Source of the DNA: Porticoccaceae bacterium
GTDB lineage: Bacteria; Pseudomonadota; Gammaproteobacteria; Pseudomonadales; Porticoccaceae
Assembly (NCBI GenBank): GCA_018069525.1
Contig: JAGPUQ010000019.1
Coordinates: 1-64,000, forward strand
Direction of reading: 5' to 3'
Length of the DNA stretch: 64,000 bases
Shown here one piece after another: positions 8,443-16,963 of the stretch. A model generated the notes under the pieces. It saw nothing but the letters and a program-made list of their open reading frames with translations, made no database searches and was not told the origin of the DNA. The first letter of the stretch is position 1; each line of letters opens with the position of its first letter. The position numbers were made by a program, and so were the translations under genes.

Positions 8443-9319
8443 CCTGGGCAAATAACTCATCGAGTTTTTGCTCGTAGTTGTGATAGCCCAAATATTCGTA
8501 TAACTCGGCACGGGTTTGCATGGTATCAACCACCGCTTTTTGATCGCCCTGCTCCAAAATACTGCTATAAACGGTTTCCGCCGCTTTATTCATCGCGCGG
8601 AATGCAGATAGAGGATACAAAACCATCGCCACGCCCCACTCCGCCAATTCGGCTTTGTTATACAGTGGGGTTTGACCGAACTCGGTAATATTGGCGAGAA
8701 TCGGCACGTCTATGGCCGCAGTAAAGGCGCGGTAGTGCTCTTCCTCATTCACGGCTTCGGCGAAAATGCCATCGGCACCGGCTTCGACACAGGCTTGAGC
8801 GCGCTCGATGGCTTTTTCCAGGCCTTCCTGAGCAAAGGCATCGGTGCGAGCCATAATGAAAAAGTTGTCGTCGGTGCGAGCATCGACTGCGGCTTTCACG
8901 CGATCCACCATCTCTTCAAGACTGACAATCTCTTTATTGGGTCGATGACCGCAACGCTTCTGCGCCACCTGGTCTTCAATATGAACGGCGGCTGCACCGG
9001 CGCGAATCATTTCCTGAATGGCGCGGGTAATGTTAAATGCCCCACCCCAGCCGGTATCGATGTCCACCAGCAGTGGTAATTCGCTCGCCGCCGTAATACG
9101 GCGCACATCTTCGGCCACATTCTCTAAGGAGGTCATACCGAGATCCGGTAAGCCGTAAGAAGCATTCGCCACCCCAGCTCCCGATAGGTAAATGGCCTGA
9201 TGGCCAACGCGTTCGGCCATCATCGCGCTATAGGCGTTAATGGTGCCGACAATTTGCAATGGTTTGTTCGCTTCGATAGCGCGGCGAAAGCGCATGCCGG
9301 GAGAGACCGTATCTGTCAT
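8429..9319 (-). CDS. prpB: Methylisocitrate lyase PrpB
   Basis: PrpB cleaves 2-methylisocitrate to pyruvate and succinate, the last step of the cycle. The 296-residue length matches the family. The isocitrate-lyase-superfamily active-site motif KRCGH occurs in [13 protein letters not shown] near residue 126, and [11 protein letters not shown] near residue 87 supplies Mg-binding acidic residues. The ATG at 9319 follows AAGG at suitable distance. It is the first gene of the prp run on this strand, so the main promoter should lie in 9320-9638. No PrpR/GntR-type regulator gene is adjacent. Confidence 0.95.
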   Translation of the reverse strand: MTDTVSPGMRFRRAIEANKPLQIVGTINAYSAMMAERVGHQAIYLSGAGVANASYGLPDLGMTSLENVAEDVRRITAASELPLLVDIDTGWGGAFNITRAIQEMIRAGAAAVHIEDQVAQKRCGHRPNKEIVSLEEMVDRVKAAVDARTDDNFFIMARTDAFAQEGLEKAIERAQACVEAGADGIFAEAVNEEEHYRAFTAAIDVPILANITEFGQTPLYNKAELAEWGVAMVLYPLSAFRAMNKAAETVYSSILEQGDQKAVVDTMQTRAELYEYLGYHNYEQKLDELFAQGKNK

Positions 9320-9339
9320 GTAATTTACCTTGAATTCTC

Positions 9340-9375
9340 TTGGTGTTGTCGTAGTGTTGTCTTGATGTTGCTTGT
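9340..9375. repeat. Degenerate 12-bp tandem repeat upstream of prpB
   Basis: Three 12-mers in a row, TTGGTGTTGTCG, TAGTGTTGTCTT and GATGTTGCTTGT, share the core TGTTG. The array starts 21 bp upstream of the prpB start codon, in its probable leader. Confidence 0.55.
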
Positions 9376-9554
9376 GTGAAATCCTGCTGCTGTGCCGATA
9401 TTTGCTTTGAATTCGTCCGTATTCGAGCCGCCGAGATCTAAGACTATGCTGTAGATGTCAGGCCTGTTTTCGGACATCGACCCTGCGGGGACGCAATTCT
9501 GCCACTAATGACAAAAAATCGCTAATTTTAGAGCCAATTTCAGTCAAATTTCGG

Positions 9555-9593
9555 CATAATGTCTCTTCATAATGCCTCTTCATAACGCCTCTT
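9555..9593. repeat. 13-bp tandem repeat upstream of the DUF2062 gene
   Basis: Three consecutive 13-mers: CATAATGTCTCTT, CATAATGCCTCTT and CATAACGCCTCTT. Each differs from its neighbour at one base. The array ends 45 bp before the start codon of the gene at 9639. Confidence 0.9.
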
Positions 9594-9638
9594 CATATAT
9601 GTCATATATGCTCTGGCATTTCCAATTTGAGCCCATCC

Positions 9639-10178
9639 ATGCCAAAGAAGTTTCTCAGGCGCTGGTTACCCGCACCACAGTTTATTTTAAACAATAAATG
9701 GCTGAGCTGGCTCGGCCCGGTGATCGGCGATCCCAACCTGTTCCACCTGACCCGACATTCGGTGTCGATGGCGTTTTTCGCCGGTATCTTTGTGGCCTTC
9801 CTGCCCTTGCCGGGACACGTGATTATCGTCGCCATTCTAGCGATTGTACTGCACTGTAATCTCCCTATTTCGTTAATGCTGGTATGGATCAGTAATCCGC
9901 TGACCATGGCACCGCTATTAGCTCTGTGTTATCAGGTTGGCATCTGGGTGCTGAACCGCCCTTCGGCCTTTGTGGAGTGGCAGTTCACCTGGAGCTGGTT
10001 AAGCGAACAAGGGCCCACGCTGATAGTACCGCTGCTCATCGGTAGTATTATTAGCGGGCTGGCGTTTGGATTTGTGGGGTTTGTGAGCGTTCGAATCTTC
10101 TGGCGCTGGCGGGTGATACGTCGCTGGGAAGCCCGTAAGCGCTTTAGACAATCTCGTTCTATCCCGACTACTGATTGA
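9639..10178 (+). CDS. DUF2062 domain membrane protein
   Basis: The 179-residue product begins MPKKF, as family members do. Family-like stretches follow: DPNLFHLTRHSVSMAFFAG near residue 35, FVAFLPLPGH, and WISNPLTMAPL near residue 90. Three or so hydrophobic helices (about residues 45-75, 85-110 and 135-165) predict an inner-membrane protein; the basic, Arg/Trp-rich tail should be cytoplasmic. The function of DUF2062 is not established. A TTG four codons upstream is a possible alternative start, but the ATG fits the family. It is divergent from prpB. Confidence 0.82.
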   Translation: MPKKFLRRWLPAPQFILNNKWLSWLGPVIGDPNLFHLTRHSVSMAFFAGIFVAFLPLPGHVIIVAILAIVLHCNLPISLMLVWISNPLTMAPLLALCYQVGIWVLNRPSAFVEWQFTWSWLSEQGPTLIVPLLIGSIISGLAFGFVGFVSVRIFWRWRVIRRWEARKRFRQSRSIPTTD

Positions 10179-10266
10179 TGAACAGGCGATGTAACGGCGT
10201 TATACTGGGGCACTAAGGACATAGACTCCACTAAATAAAAAATCGACAACATGTAATGGCCAATTT

Positions 10267-11565
10267 ATGGAAGGCTTAACTGTAATTACCGGCTGGTTTG
10301 CCGAAAACGAAGCGGTTTTATCCGGCCTCGTCGCCTTTGTGGCGCTTGTGGGCCTGCTACTGTCCCCTTTTGGTGGCAGCATCAAAGCACTGCTCTTTAA
10401 GGCAAAACAAAAACCTGAACCAGGCCTCCTGACAGAATCTAAAATCAGAGCTGCCGGCAAACCCACTATTTATCTTGCGCCTTTCACCGGTAGTTCGGAG
10501 GAAGCTAAAAACTTCGCCCAGGAATTAAGCGAAGAAGTTCGGCGCACGATAGCTAATCTTACCGGCAGTATTCTTGTCACCGAACCTACTCTAGCTGAAT
10601 ATACCGCCAACATAACCGTCTTGCTTACCGGCTCGCGTTCTAGGGCGACCTTGCGTTTGCAGGACTGCCACAGCAACGAAGATTTCTGGTCCGGCCGTTT
10701 TGAAGCAGATCTCGATGATCGACTGGAAGCCATCGACCAGCTTAGCGCAAAACTTTCCACCTCTATCAGGTATGAGGTCGCAAGGCGTTTTATCAATCGA
10801 GACGACAATAGTTTTGAAGTAAAGCTCACGCGAATGGGTTTTGCCATGGTCAGCTCCGACCCTGCGGCCTGGGACGAAGGTCTTGCAACGGCCAGCGAAT
10901 TACTCGCGGAGCAGCCCAAGGATTCCATGTTTCACTGTATTTACGGTGGCTTACTACTTCGGGAATTGGCCCTAAGTTATGGGCCGGTACCGGCCCATAA
11001 CTTGGAAAAAGCTCAAGGTGCACTGCAAAAAGCCCTGACACTAAATGACCGAAGCGACTTCGCGCACGCCATGATGGGTCGGTATTTGCTGTACTGCCAG
11101 CGCGATTATCGTGGAGCAAAACGCAGCTATATGCGCAGCCTGGAACTCAATCCACTTTATGCTTTCGGTCTAATGGGGCTCGGCTATATTGAGATATTTA
11201 GCGGGGACGCCAGAAAGGGCATCGAGTTATCAAATAAAGCCAGTGCGTCGTCAGATATCTATAAAAAAAGTGGTCAATTGATTCAGGCAGTTGCCGCGGG
11301 TGAATTAAAACTCGGCAACTTTGACACTGCAGTCGAATGGATCCAGCAGGAGTTAGCTCCTGAAGACGATTACACGGGGACGCTAGTTGTACTGGCTGCG
11401 GCCGCAGGACTTGCAGGTAACAAGAAAGTGGCCGAGGACACCGTCGCTTCATTAAAAGAAAAGCACCCTGAAATAAGTATCGCTGGCCTGCGGCGCTGGC
11501 CCTATAAAGACGACGCCGATTGGGAGTTATTTGTTAGCGGTCTTATTAAAGCGGGGTTAAATTAA
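10267..11565 (+). CDS. Membrane-anchored TolB-like/TPR repeat protein
   Basis: The 432-residue product has one N-terminal membrane helix (about residues 17-37). A TolB/FlgO-like domain follows at about 65-180 (TIYLAPFTGSSEEAKNFAQ and on), then TPR-like helices to the end (for example SDFAHAMMGRYLLYCQRDYRG and LELNPLYAFGLMGLGYIEIF). This is the effector-less counterpart of the C-terminal half of many adenylate-cyclase/TPR proteins; no cyclase or DNA-binding domain is present. Function is unknown, probably a protein-protein scaffold. A perfect 30-bp palindrome lies inside the reading frame at 10974-11003. No clear ribosome-binding site precedes the ATG. Confidence 0.65.
   Translation: MEGLTVITGWFAENEAVLSGLVAFVALVGLLLSPFGGSIKALLFKAKQKPEPGLLTESKIRAAGKPTIYLAPFTGSSEEAKNFAQELSEEVRRTIANLTGSILVTEPTLAEYTANITVLLTGSRSRATLRLQDCHSNEDFWSGRFEADLDDRLEAIDQLSAKLSTSIRYEVARRFINRDDNSFEVKLTRMGFAMVSSDPAAWDEGLATASELLAEQPKDSMFHCIYGGLLLRELALSYGPVPAHNLEKAQGALQKALTLNDRSDFAHAMMGRYLLYCQRDYRGAKRSYMRSLELNPLYAFGLMGLGYIEIFSGDARKGIELSNKASASSDIYKKSGQLIQAVAAGELKLGNFDTAVEWIQQELAPEDDYTGTLVVLAAAAGLAGNKKVAEDTVASLKEKHPEISIAGLRRWPYKDDADWELFVSGLIKAGLN
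10974..11003. repeat. Perfect 30-bp palindrome inside the TPR gene
   Basis: AAGTTATGGGCCGGT is followed directly by its exact reverse complement, with no spacer; the centre is GGTACC. Both strands therefore encode the same peptide, SYGPVPAHNL. It lies mid-gene in an otherwise ordinary frame, between the TolB-like domain and the TPR helices. Confidence 0.97.
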
Positions 11566-11601
11566 AGACCACAGTTAATTAATAAAATACTGCTATAGGT
11601 T

Positions 11602-12918
11602 TTATTCGTAACGCAGCACCTGCCCCGGCATCACCGCCGAGGCCTTCCAGGCGGGATATAGAGCTGCCAACAAATTAAGTCCCAGCGCCACGACCGCGAC
11701 AAGCAACACATCTAAGCTGCGCAAATCCGCCGGAATATAATCGATGGGATAGACTTCCAGGTTCAACAACTGAACACCGGTCCAGCTTTGTAATAGCGTC
11801 ATAAGGTTTTCAATACCCAGGGAACCCAATACGCCAAACACGCATCCAAGCGCCACGCCAAACACGCCAATCAAACTGCCCTGTACCAAAAAAATCTGTA
11901 AAATTTCAAAGCGGCTTGCGCCCTGAGTTTTAAGAATCGCGATAGCTGGGCGTTTTTCTACCACTGTCATTACCAACATCGCAATCACGTTAAACACCGC
12001 GACGGCTATCACCGCAAACACCAACAGGCCCACTAACTTGCGCGACATTTGTATAGCCTGATACAAATTGCCGTGGGATTGCATCCAGTCCACAAAACCA
12101 AAACCGGGTGGCAATAAACTCAGCAACTCATAGCCCGTGTTGCGAGCATTGAAAACGTCGCTCACTTTGAGCTGTAAACCCTGGGCTAGTATCGGACTAC
12201 TTCCTACCGGATCAGCTCCCGGATCACCTACCTGTGACAAATCTACTTGGGACAATCCCGCAATATCCGCCGCTGTCGCTAAAGTGGTAATCACTAAGGT
12301 CTTATCAATGGTGGTATGGGTGCTGAATATTCCGGCTACGGTGAACACGCGCATTGCAGGTAGCCTGCTAGTTTGACCGCCACTCGTGCCGGCCCGAGGC
12401 GCCAATAACACCAGTTGTGCGCCCTCTTCGACCTGAAGTTCGGCGGCAATTTTTTCAGAGATCAGTAAACGGTCGCTGGTTTTAGTTCGAGGCGGAGTTA
12501 AGGTCGAGGTTGACGCTGAAACCGTCGCAGTATTCAAATCTCCAAGCTGCTGGTAAGGGCCTGTCGCTGTTTCATCGACGCCAAGTAATTCCACGCCGGT
12601 CACTCGGCCGTGATAATTCAGCATACCGGCGACGCGCACGAAAGGTTCTACCGTAAGCACCTCGGGCCGTCGCAATAAATCACCGCGCAGCTCGCGCCAG
12701 TTTTCGATACCGCCTTCACCGTACAACTGGATATGCGGCACCAAGTCCAAAATACGAGTGCGCATTTCGCGATCAAAGCCGTTCATCACCGACATCACCA
12801 CGATCATTAGCGCGACACCCAGCACTAAACCGGCCATAGCCAACAGCGATACAAACGACACCAGGCGATTGCCACTTCCGGCGCGGAAAAACCGCCAGCC
12901 AATCAATAAGGGATACAT
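11602..12918 (-). CDS. lolE: Lipoprotein-releasing ABC transporter permease, LolE position
   Basis: Together with LolC and LolD this inner-membrane permease extracts outer-membrane lipoproteins and passes them to LolA. The product has the LolC/E layout: one N-terminal helix in SFVSLLAMAGLVLGVALMIV with NGFDREM after it, a long periplasmic MacB-type domain (about 50-265), and three C-terminal helices with the FtsX fold. The ATG at 12918 gives the usual MYPLLIGWRFFRAG start; a TTG three codons earlier overlaps the lolD stop. Third gene of lolC-lolD-lolE. The E rather than C label rests on gene order. Confidence 0.88.
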   Translation of the reverse strand: MYPLLIGWRFFRAGSGNRLVSFVSLLAMAGLVLGVALMIVVMSVMNGFDREMRTRILDLVPHIQLYGEGGIENWRELRGDLLRRPEVLTVEPFVRVAGMLNYHGRVTGVELLGVDETATGPYQQLGDLNTATVSASTSTLTPPRTKTSDRLLISEKIAAELQVEEGAQLVLLAPRAGTSGGQTSRLPAMRVFTVAGIFSTHTTIDKTLVITTLATAADIAGLSQVDLSQVGDPGADPVGSSPILAQGLQLKVSDVFNARNTGYELLSLLPPGFGFVDWMQSHGNLYQAIQMSRKLVGLLVFAVIAVAVFNVIAMLVMTVVEKRPAIAILKTQGASRFEILQIFLVQGSLIGVFGVALGCVFGVLGSLGIENLMTLLQSWTGVQLLNLEVYPIDYIPADLRSLDVLLVAVVALGLNLLAALYPAWKASAVMPGQVLRYE

Positions 12919-12923
12919 GCGAC

Positions 12924-13703
12924 TCAAGAACTCGCCCGACTTACTGCATCATTTTCCGGTGTGGTATTTTCCAGTACACCATTGTCCAAAGTTACGACTC
13001 GATCCATACGCGCCGCTACCCGCTCGTCGTGGGAGACGATGACAAAACTGATCTGCAGGCGTTGATTTAAATCCAACAGTAATTCCAGTACTTGATCTGC
13101 CGTGCGGCGATCGAGATTGCCGGTTGGTTCATCCATTAATACGCAGTCAGGGTGATTGGCCAGTGCCCGGGCAATTGCGACGCGCTGACGCTCGCCACCA
13201 GAAAGCGCCGAGGGTCGATGTTTGAGCCGATGTTCCAAACCCACGGCCACCAGTAATTCCTGGGCACGCTCTTGTATTTCACGTTTCGGCTTGCCGGCAA
13301 TCAGCAGCGGCATTGCGGCATTTTCCAGGGCGCTAAATTCACCGAGCAGGTGATGGAATTGATAGACAAAGCCCAGGTGTTGATTGCGAACCTGCGCGCG
13401 CTGGGATTCCGACAGCGTTGCCAAATCCCGTCCCAGAATTTCAATACTTCCCTGATCCGGGCGATCCAGGCCGCCCAATAAATTTAGCAGGGTCGATTTA
13501 CCGGAACCCGACGCCCCGACCACACCGAGTAACTCTCCCCTAGTGACCTTTAATTCCAGGCCATCGAGCACCACTACTTCTTCAGGCCCTTGCTGATAGG
13601 ATTTGCGTACTGACCTGGCGGCCAGTGTCACATTACTGTTTTCAGCACTTTGTTGTTCAGACATTCGATGTTCCGATCGTTGGTAACTCATGTAGAACCC
13701 CAT
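12924..13703 (-). CDS. lolD: Lipoprotein-releasing ABC transporter ATP-binding protein LolD
   Basis: This is the ATPase that powers LolCE. The 259-residue product shows Walker A GASGSGKST, the signature LSGGERQRVAIARAL, Walker B CVLMDEPTGN and a switch His in IVSHDERVA. The ATG at 13703 shares its A with the lolC stop (TGATG), implying translational coupling. Later in-frame ATGs at 13691 and 13664 would give lengths nearer the family norm, so the true N-terminus is uncertain by up to 13 residues. Confidence 0.94.
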   Translation of the reverse strand: MGFYMSYQRSEHRMSEQQSAENSNVTLAARSVRKSYQQGPEEVVVLDGLELKVTRGELLGVVGASGSGKSTLLNLLGGLDRPDQGSIEILGRDLATLSESQRAQVRNQHLGFVYQFHHLLGEFSALENAAMPLLIAGKPKREIQERAQELLVAVGLEHRLKHRPSALSGGERQRVAIARALANHPDCVLMDEPTGNLDRRTADQVLELLLDLNQRLQISFVIVSHDERVAARMDRVVTLDNGVLENTTPENDAVSRASS

Positions 13704-14956
13704 CAGTGTTCACTTTGCAGGGCCTCCGCAGGATTAACTCGGCTCGCCTGCCATGCGGGATAACTGGTCGCTACAAGAGTTAATAGTAATGAAATACTCA
13801 CCACCCAGGTGACGTCCTGCCATTGCAAACGAGATGGCAATTGGGAGATAAAAAATAAACTTGGATCAAATACATTAAAGTTAAATAGCGCTTCCAGCCC
13901 CGCCACTACCGCACCAATATTGATCGCCAGAAAACAGCCCAGGACCACACCAAGAGCGATACCGGCCAGCCCTAACACGCAACCCTGCACTCGAAAAATT
14001 CTGGCTATGGTCACCGGACTCGCGCCGTAACTGCGTAGCACCGCAATATCGCTGCGTTTTTCGTTCACCATCAACACCAGCGCGGCAATAATATTAAATG
14101 CCGCCACGCCAATAATCACAGACAACAATATGCCGACCATGGTTTTTTCCAGTCTTAGGGCATTAAACAAATCGCTGGCATCTTGCTGCCAGGTTGATAG
14201 GACAAAGCCCTTGTCCAACTTCGAGCGTATGTCTTCAATACCCGACAAAGTATAAGGATCGTCAAACCAGAGCCGCAGGCCGTCCACGTAAGTACCGGTG
14301 CGAAATAAGGTTTGCGCGTCGGGTAAATGCATAAACGCGACGTGGCTATCAACCTGCCCACCAACCTGAAACACGCCAACCACGATCATGCGTTTCACTC
14401 TGGGGAAAGCCCCAGCGGGCGTAATATTGAGTTCGGGTAAGGTAATTAATACTTTGTCGCCGGGGACCACACCGAGATTGCGAGCGAGCATTTGACCCAA
14501 CACCACCCCGAAGCGCCGATGTCCCAGGATATCCAAATCACCCGCGATCAAATGAGCATCCAGCATGGTGTGGGCATCTTCCAGCTCTACGCCCTGCAAA
14601 CTAAGGGGCTGATAGCGGCCATCGAAAGCCACCAGTCCCTGGCCGTCGACAAAAGGTGAAGCGTAGGGTGAAGTGGTCGTCGAGTCGGCAGGTGATTGAG
14701 ATGTTAATTGGTCGCGGATTTGTTGCCAGTCTTGCAGACCCTCAGGCCGTGTAATCGTGGCGTGGGGCAATATATCGAGCATGCGATCTTTGATTTCTCG
14801 ATCGAAACCGTTCATCACCGACAGCACCACAATCAACACCGTGACACCGAGGGCCATGGCGCCGAGGGAAAACAGGGAGACAAAAGACAAAAACCCATCG
14901 CGCCGGTTACTAAACGCATAGCGCAAACCGACGAACAGGGGCAGATTAGATATCAT
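13703..14956 (-). CDS. lolC: Lipoprotein-releasing ABC transporter permease, LolC position
   Basis: First permease of the lol operon, 417 residues, with the same architecture as the gene at 11602. It has an N-terminal helix in SFVSLFSLGAMALGVTVLIV followed by NGFDREIKDRMLDILPH, a periplasmic domain (about 50-260) and three C-terminal helices (about 270-405). NEKRSDIAVLRSYGAS is the coupling-helix region that contacts LolD. The start ATG at 14956 lies 71 bp from the end of the isomerase gene at 15028, so cotranscription with the aromatic cluster is possible but no terminator evidence decides it. Confidence 0.9.
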   Translation of the reverse strand: MISNLPLFVGLRYAFSNRRDGFLSFVSLFSLGAMALGVTVLIVVLSVMNGFDREIKDRMLDILPHATITRPEGLQDWQQIRDQLTSQSPADSTTTSPYASPFVDGQGLVAFDGRYQPLSLQGVELEDAHTMLDAHLIAGDLDILGHRRFGVVLGQMLARNLGVVPGDKVLITLPELNITPAGAFPRVKRMIVVGVFQVGGQVDSHVAFMHLPDAQTLFRTGTYVDGLRLWFDDPYTLSGIEDIRSKLDKGFVLSTWQQDASDLFNALRLEKTMVGILLSVIIGVAAFNIIAALVLMVNEKRSDIAVLRSYGASPVTIARIFRVQGCVLGLAGIALGVVLGCFLAINIGAVVAGLEALFNFNVFDPSLFFISQLPSRLQWQDVTWVVSISLLLTLVATSYPAWQASRVNPAEALQSEH

Positions 14957-15027
14957 AGGGGGATTAAATCGAATTCAGGCGTCGGCAACAAGCCCGCCGA
15001 TTATAAACCTCGAACCACGGGAGGCCC

Positions 15028-15615
15028 TTATTGTTTTTCGAGGTACTCTTCCAGAAACTCCAGGCGATCATTACCCCAGAAGTATTCATCGCCAACGGCC
15101 ATAATCGGTGCTCCGAACACACCGCTGGCGTGGGCATCGACGCAGGATTTACGGAACGCAGTTTGCCCCGCAGAGGACTCCACAAAAGCTATAAGTTTAT
15201 CGGCATCCAGACCCGCTTCGACGGCAGCCGCCTTTAGTTCGCTATCGTCGGCGGGATCAATGCCCTGCCCCCAAATACGTGCGTACGCTGCGGTGACGAA
15301 GGCTTGGGCACAATCGTGCTCAGCAGCAAATAATGCTGCGGTATTCCACTTCCCGCAAGCGAAGCTTTTAGGAAAAGACAAGGGCACATCATAGCGCTCC
15401 GCCCAGCGATGCAAATCCGCGAGCATAATTTTAATTTTGGGAGGCACTTCTCGATTTGAGGGGCCGTAATTACCTGCGGCGATTTTTGCCATAGGGATAT
15501 CAATGGGATGATAAACAATCTTCGCCCCCTGACGCTCGGCTAGCTCCGGCAATTTAACATGGGCCAGGTAGCTAAATGGACTAATAAAATCAAAGTAAAA
15601 ATCGATCTGTTTCAT
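15028..15615 (-). CDS. 2-hydroxychromene-2-carboxylate isomerase (NahD-like, DsbA/GST-kappa fold)
   Basis: This family interconverts 2-hydroxychromene-2-carboxylate and trans-o-hydroxybenzylidenepyruvate, the step between NahC and NahE in naphthalene breakdown, using glutathione. The 195-residue length is typical. The N-terminal FYFDFISPFSYLA carries the glutathione-activating Ser (S12 by count), and near the C-terminus GVFGAPIMAVGDEYFWGNDRL is the usual cis-Pro region. It is last in the minus-strand run that also holds NahC- and NahE-like genes, which supports this role over a generic thioredoxin-fold protein. Confidence 0.88.
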   Translation of the reverse strand: MKQIDFYFDFISPFSYLAHVKLPELAERQGAKIVYHPIDIPMAKIAAGNYGPSNREVPPKIKIMLADLHRWAERYDVPLSFPKSFACGKWNTAALFAAEHDCAQAFVTAAYARIWGQGIDPADDSELKAAAVEAGLDADKLIAFVESSAGQTAFRKSCVDAHASGVFGAPIMAVGDEYFWGNDRLEFLEEYLEKQ

Positions 15616-15665
15616 TATTCTCTCTATCCTATCTCTATCCCGTCTCTGGACCCGGTTTCCGGTAA

Positions 15666-16952
15666 CTATACCTTGCGCTCACCGCTCATGATGTTTTGAT
15701 AAAATTCCCAAAAGCCAATAATGGTGCCTTCGGTGACTAAATGATCGGCATCTTCGGAACGACCGCCACCCATACCGATGTAAGAAACATTGTTTTGATC
15801 GCTTTGTATCCCATCTTGCACCAACTCCACCGCTTCGCCATCTTCCATGGAAATCAATCCGGCGGGACCAATTAAATTATTTTGTTTGATGCGAATGTCC
15901 TGCATCTCAGCATCATCGTCAACATAACCAAAAGATGTCCATACCAACTCAAATTCTTTTGGTCCATAAGTAACAATTTGTCGCACCGCCAGGGTGTTGG
16001 CAATTTGCTGAACAATTAAGTTCGGGAATAACGCTAAAATAACTAGCGTTACTTCATCCTCAAACTCCAAACGACCTTTTAATAAAGACGGATCTTTCAA
16101 AGTAAATTCTGAGTTAAACGCGCGTTGATCTGCATAAGCTTCGGCATCGTCTGCGGCCGAGGAGGAGCCAGCTTTCGCCGTCAACATAGCATGACAACGC
16201 TTGTCATCCATTTTACTAACACCCGTTTGCGTGGAGCGATACAGTCCAAACGTGGTGTGAAATAAATGCAATAAACTGGCGTGATAGGGATCGCGGGTAT
16301 TTTCCGCATAGAGCTTCCAATTGCCATAAATACGTTGGCGCTCATCCCCCAGTATTTTAATCGGTCGATTAAAAACTCGGCGAATAGCCGCACTCGCCAT
16401 CGGACCAAGATAGGTTTCCAGATCGGCAACCGAGCTTGAGAACGAGGCAAACACTAAACCGTTCAGTATTTCCACTCGTAGACTTTGCAGACTATGTTGC
16501 TTCATGTCGAAGTCTTTTGGCATACCGCCATTGCCCTTAAGACCACGCCGAAATGGCACGCCAATTAAATCGCCCTTCAAGTTATAGGCCCAGGAGTGAT
16601 ACACGCACTCCAGATTGGGCACATTGCCGCGCAGGGAACGACACACCTTTGCACCGCGGTGAGCGCAGCGATTGACGACGACATTAACGCCGCCCTCCTC
16701 GTCGCGCATCACGATTACCGGAGTCTCGCCGATAAAGGTAGATTTAAAATCACCGACTTCGGGAATTTCTTGCTCAAGTGCGACAAAGGACCAGGTGTCA
16801 CCGCGAAAAATGCGCTCTTGCTCGGCGGTATAGGCATCCTGTTCGGTAAACAGGGAATACGGCACAGCAAAGCCTTCGCCAGCTTGTGGCCAGTCTTCTA
16901 AGGTTTGCGCGAGATTAAATTTGTCGGTATCTACTGTCGGTATTGTTTGCAT
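15666..16952 (-). CDS. Ring-hydroxylating oxygenase large subunit, salicylate 5-hydroxylase/anthranilate dioxygenase (NagG/AndAc) type
   Basis: Rieske non-haem iron oxygenase alpha subunit, 428 residues. The Rieske cluster is C96-x-H98 and C116-x2-H119 (RCAHRG, CVYHSW). The mononuclear iron site is ENTRDPYHASLLH, with D221 bridging and H224/H229 as ligands. GVPFRRG and GGMPKDFD near residues 131-148, and NLIGPAGLISMEDGEAVEL near the C-terminus, resemble NagG and AndAc as I recall them. NagGH hydroxylates salicylate to gentisate and shares ferredoxin and reductase with naphthalene dioxygenase; this nested position among nah-like genes mirrors that. The exact substrate cannot be read from sequence. 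Confidence 0.82.
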   Translation of the reverse strand: MQTIPTVDTDKFNLAQTLEDWPQAGEGFAVPYSLFTEQDAYTAEQERIFRGDTWSFVALEQEIPEVGDFKSTFIGETPVIVMRDEEGGVNVVVNRCAHRGAKVCRSLRGNVPNLECVYHSWAYNLKGDLIGVPFRRGLKGNGGMPKDFDMKQHSLQSLRVEILNGLVFASFSSSVADLETYLGPMASAAIRRVFNRPIKILGDERQRIYGNWKLYAENTRDPYHASLLHLFHTTFGLYRSTQTGVSKMDDKRCHAMLTAKAGSSSAADDAEAYADQRAFNSEFTLKDPSLLKGRLEFEDEVTLVILALFPNLIVQQIANTLAVRQIVTYGPKEFELVWTSFGYVDDDAEMQDIRIKQNNLIGPAGLISMEDGEAVELVQDGIQSDQNNVSYIGMGGGRSEDADHLVTEGTIIGFWEFYQNIMSGERKV

Positions 16953-16963
16953 TTTTCAGCCCC

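Larger units (their letters stand above)
9320..9638. other. Divergent intergenic region between prpB and the DUF2062 gene
   Basis: This 319-bp gap must hold promoters for both divergent genes. I see two short tandem arrays (9340-9375 and 9555-9593) and no convincing sigma70 or sigma54 promoter. A GTGGCAGAATTGC stretch on the minus strand has the wrong spacing for sigma54. Confidence 0.6.

Noticed and set aside
9480-9540. Sigma54 promoter for prpB (GTGGCAGAATTGC on the minus strand)
   Set aside because: The GG to GC spacing is 7 instead of the required 10 bases.
14957-15027. TCGGC-N9-GCCGA hairpin after the NahD-like gene as a terminator
   Set aside because: Only five pairs and no T-run on the minus strand.
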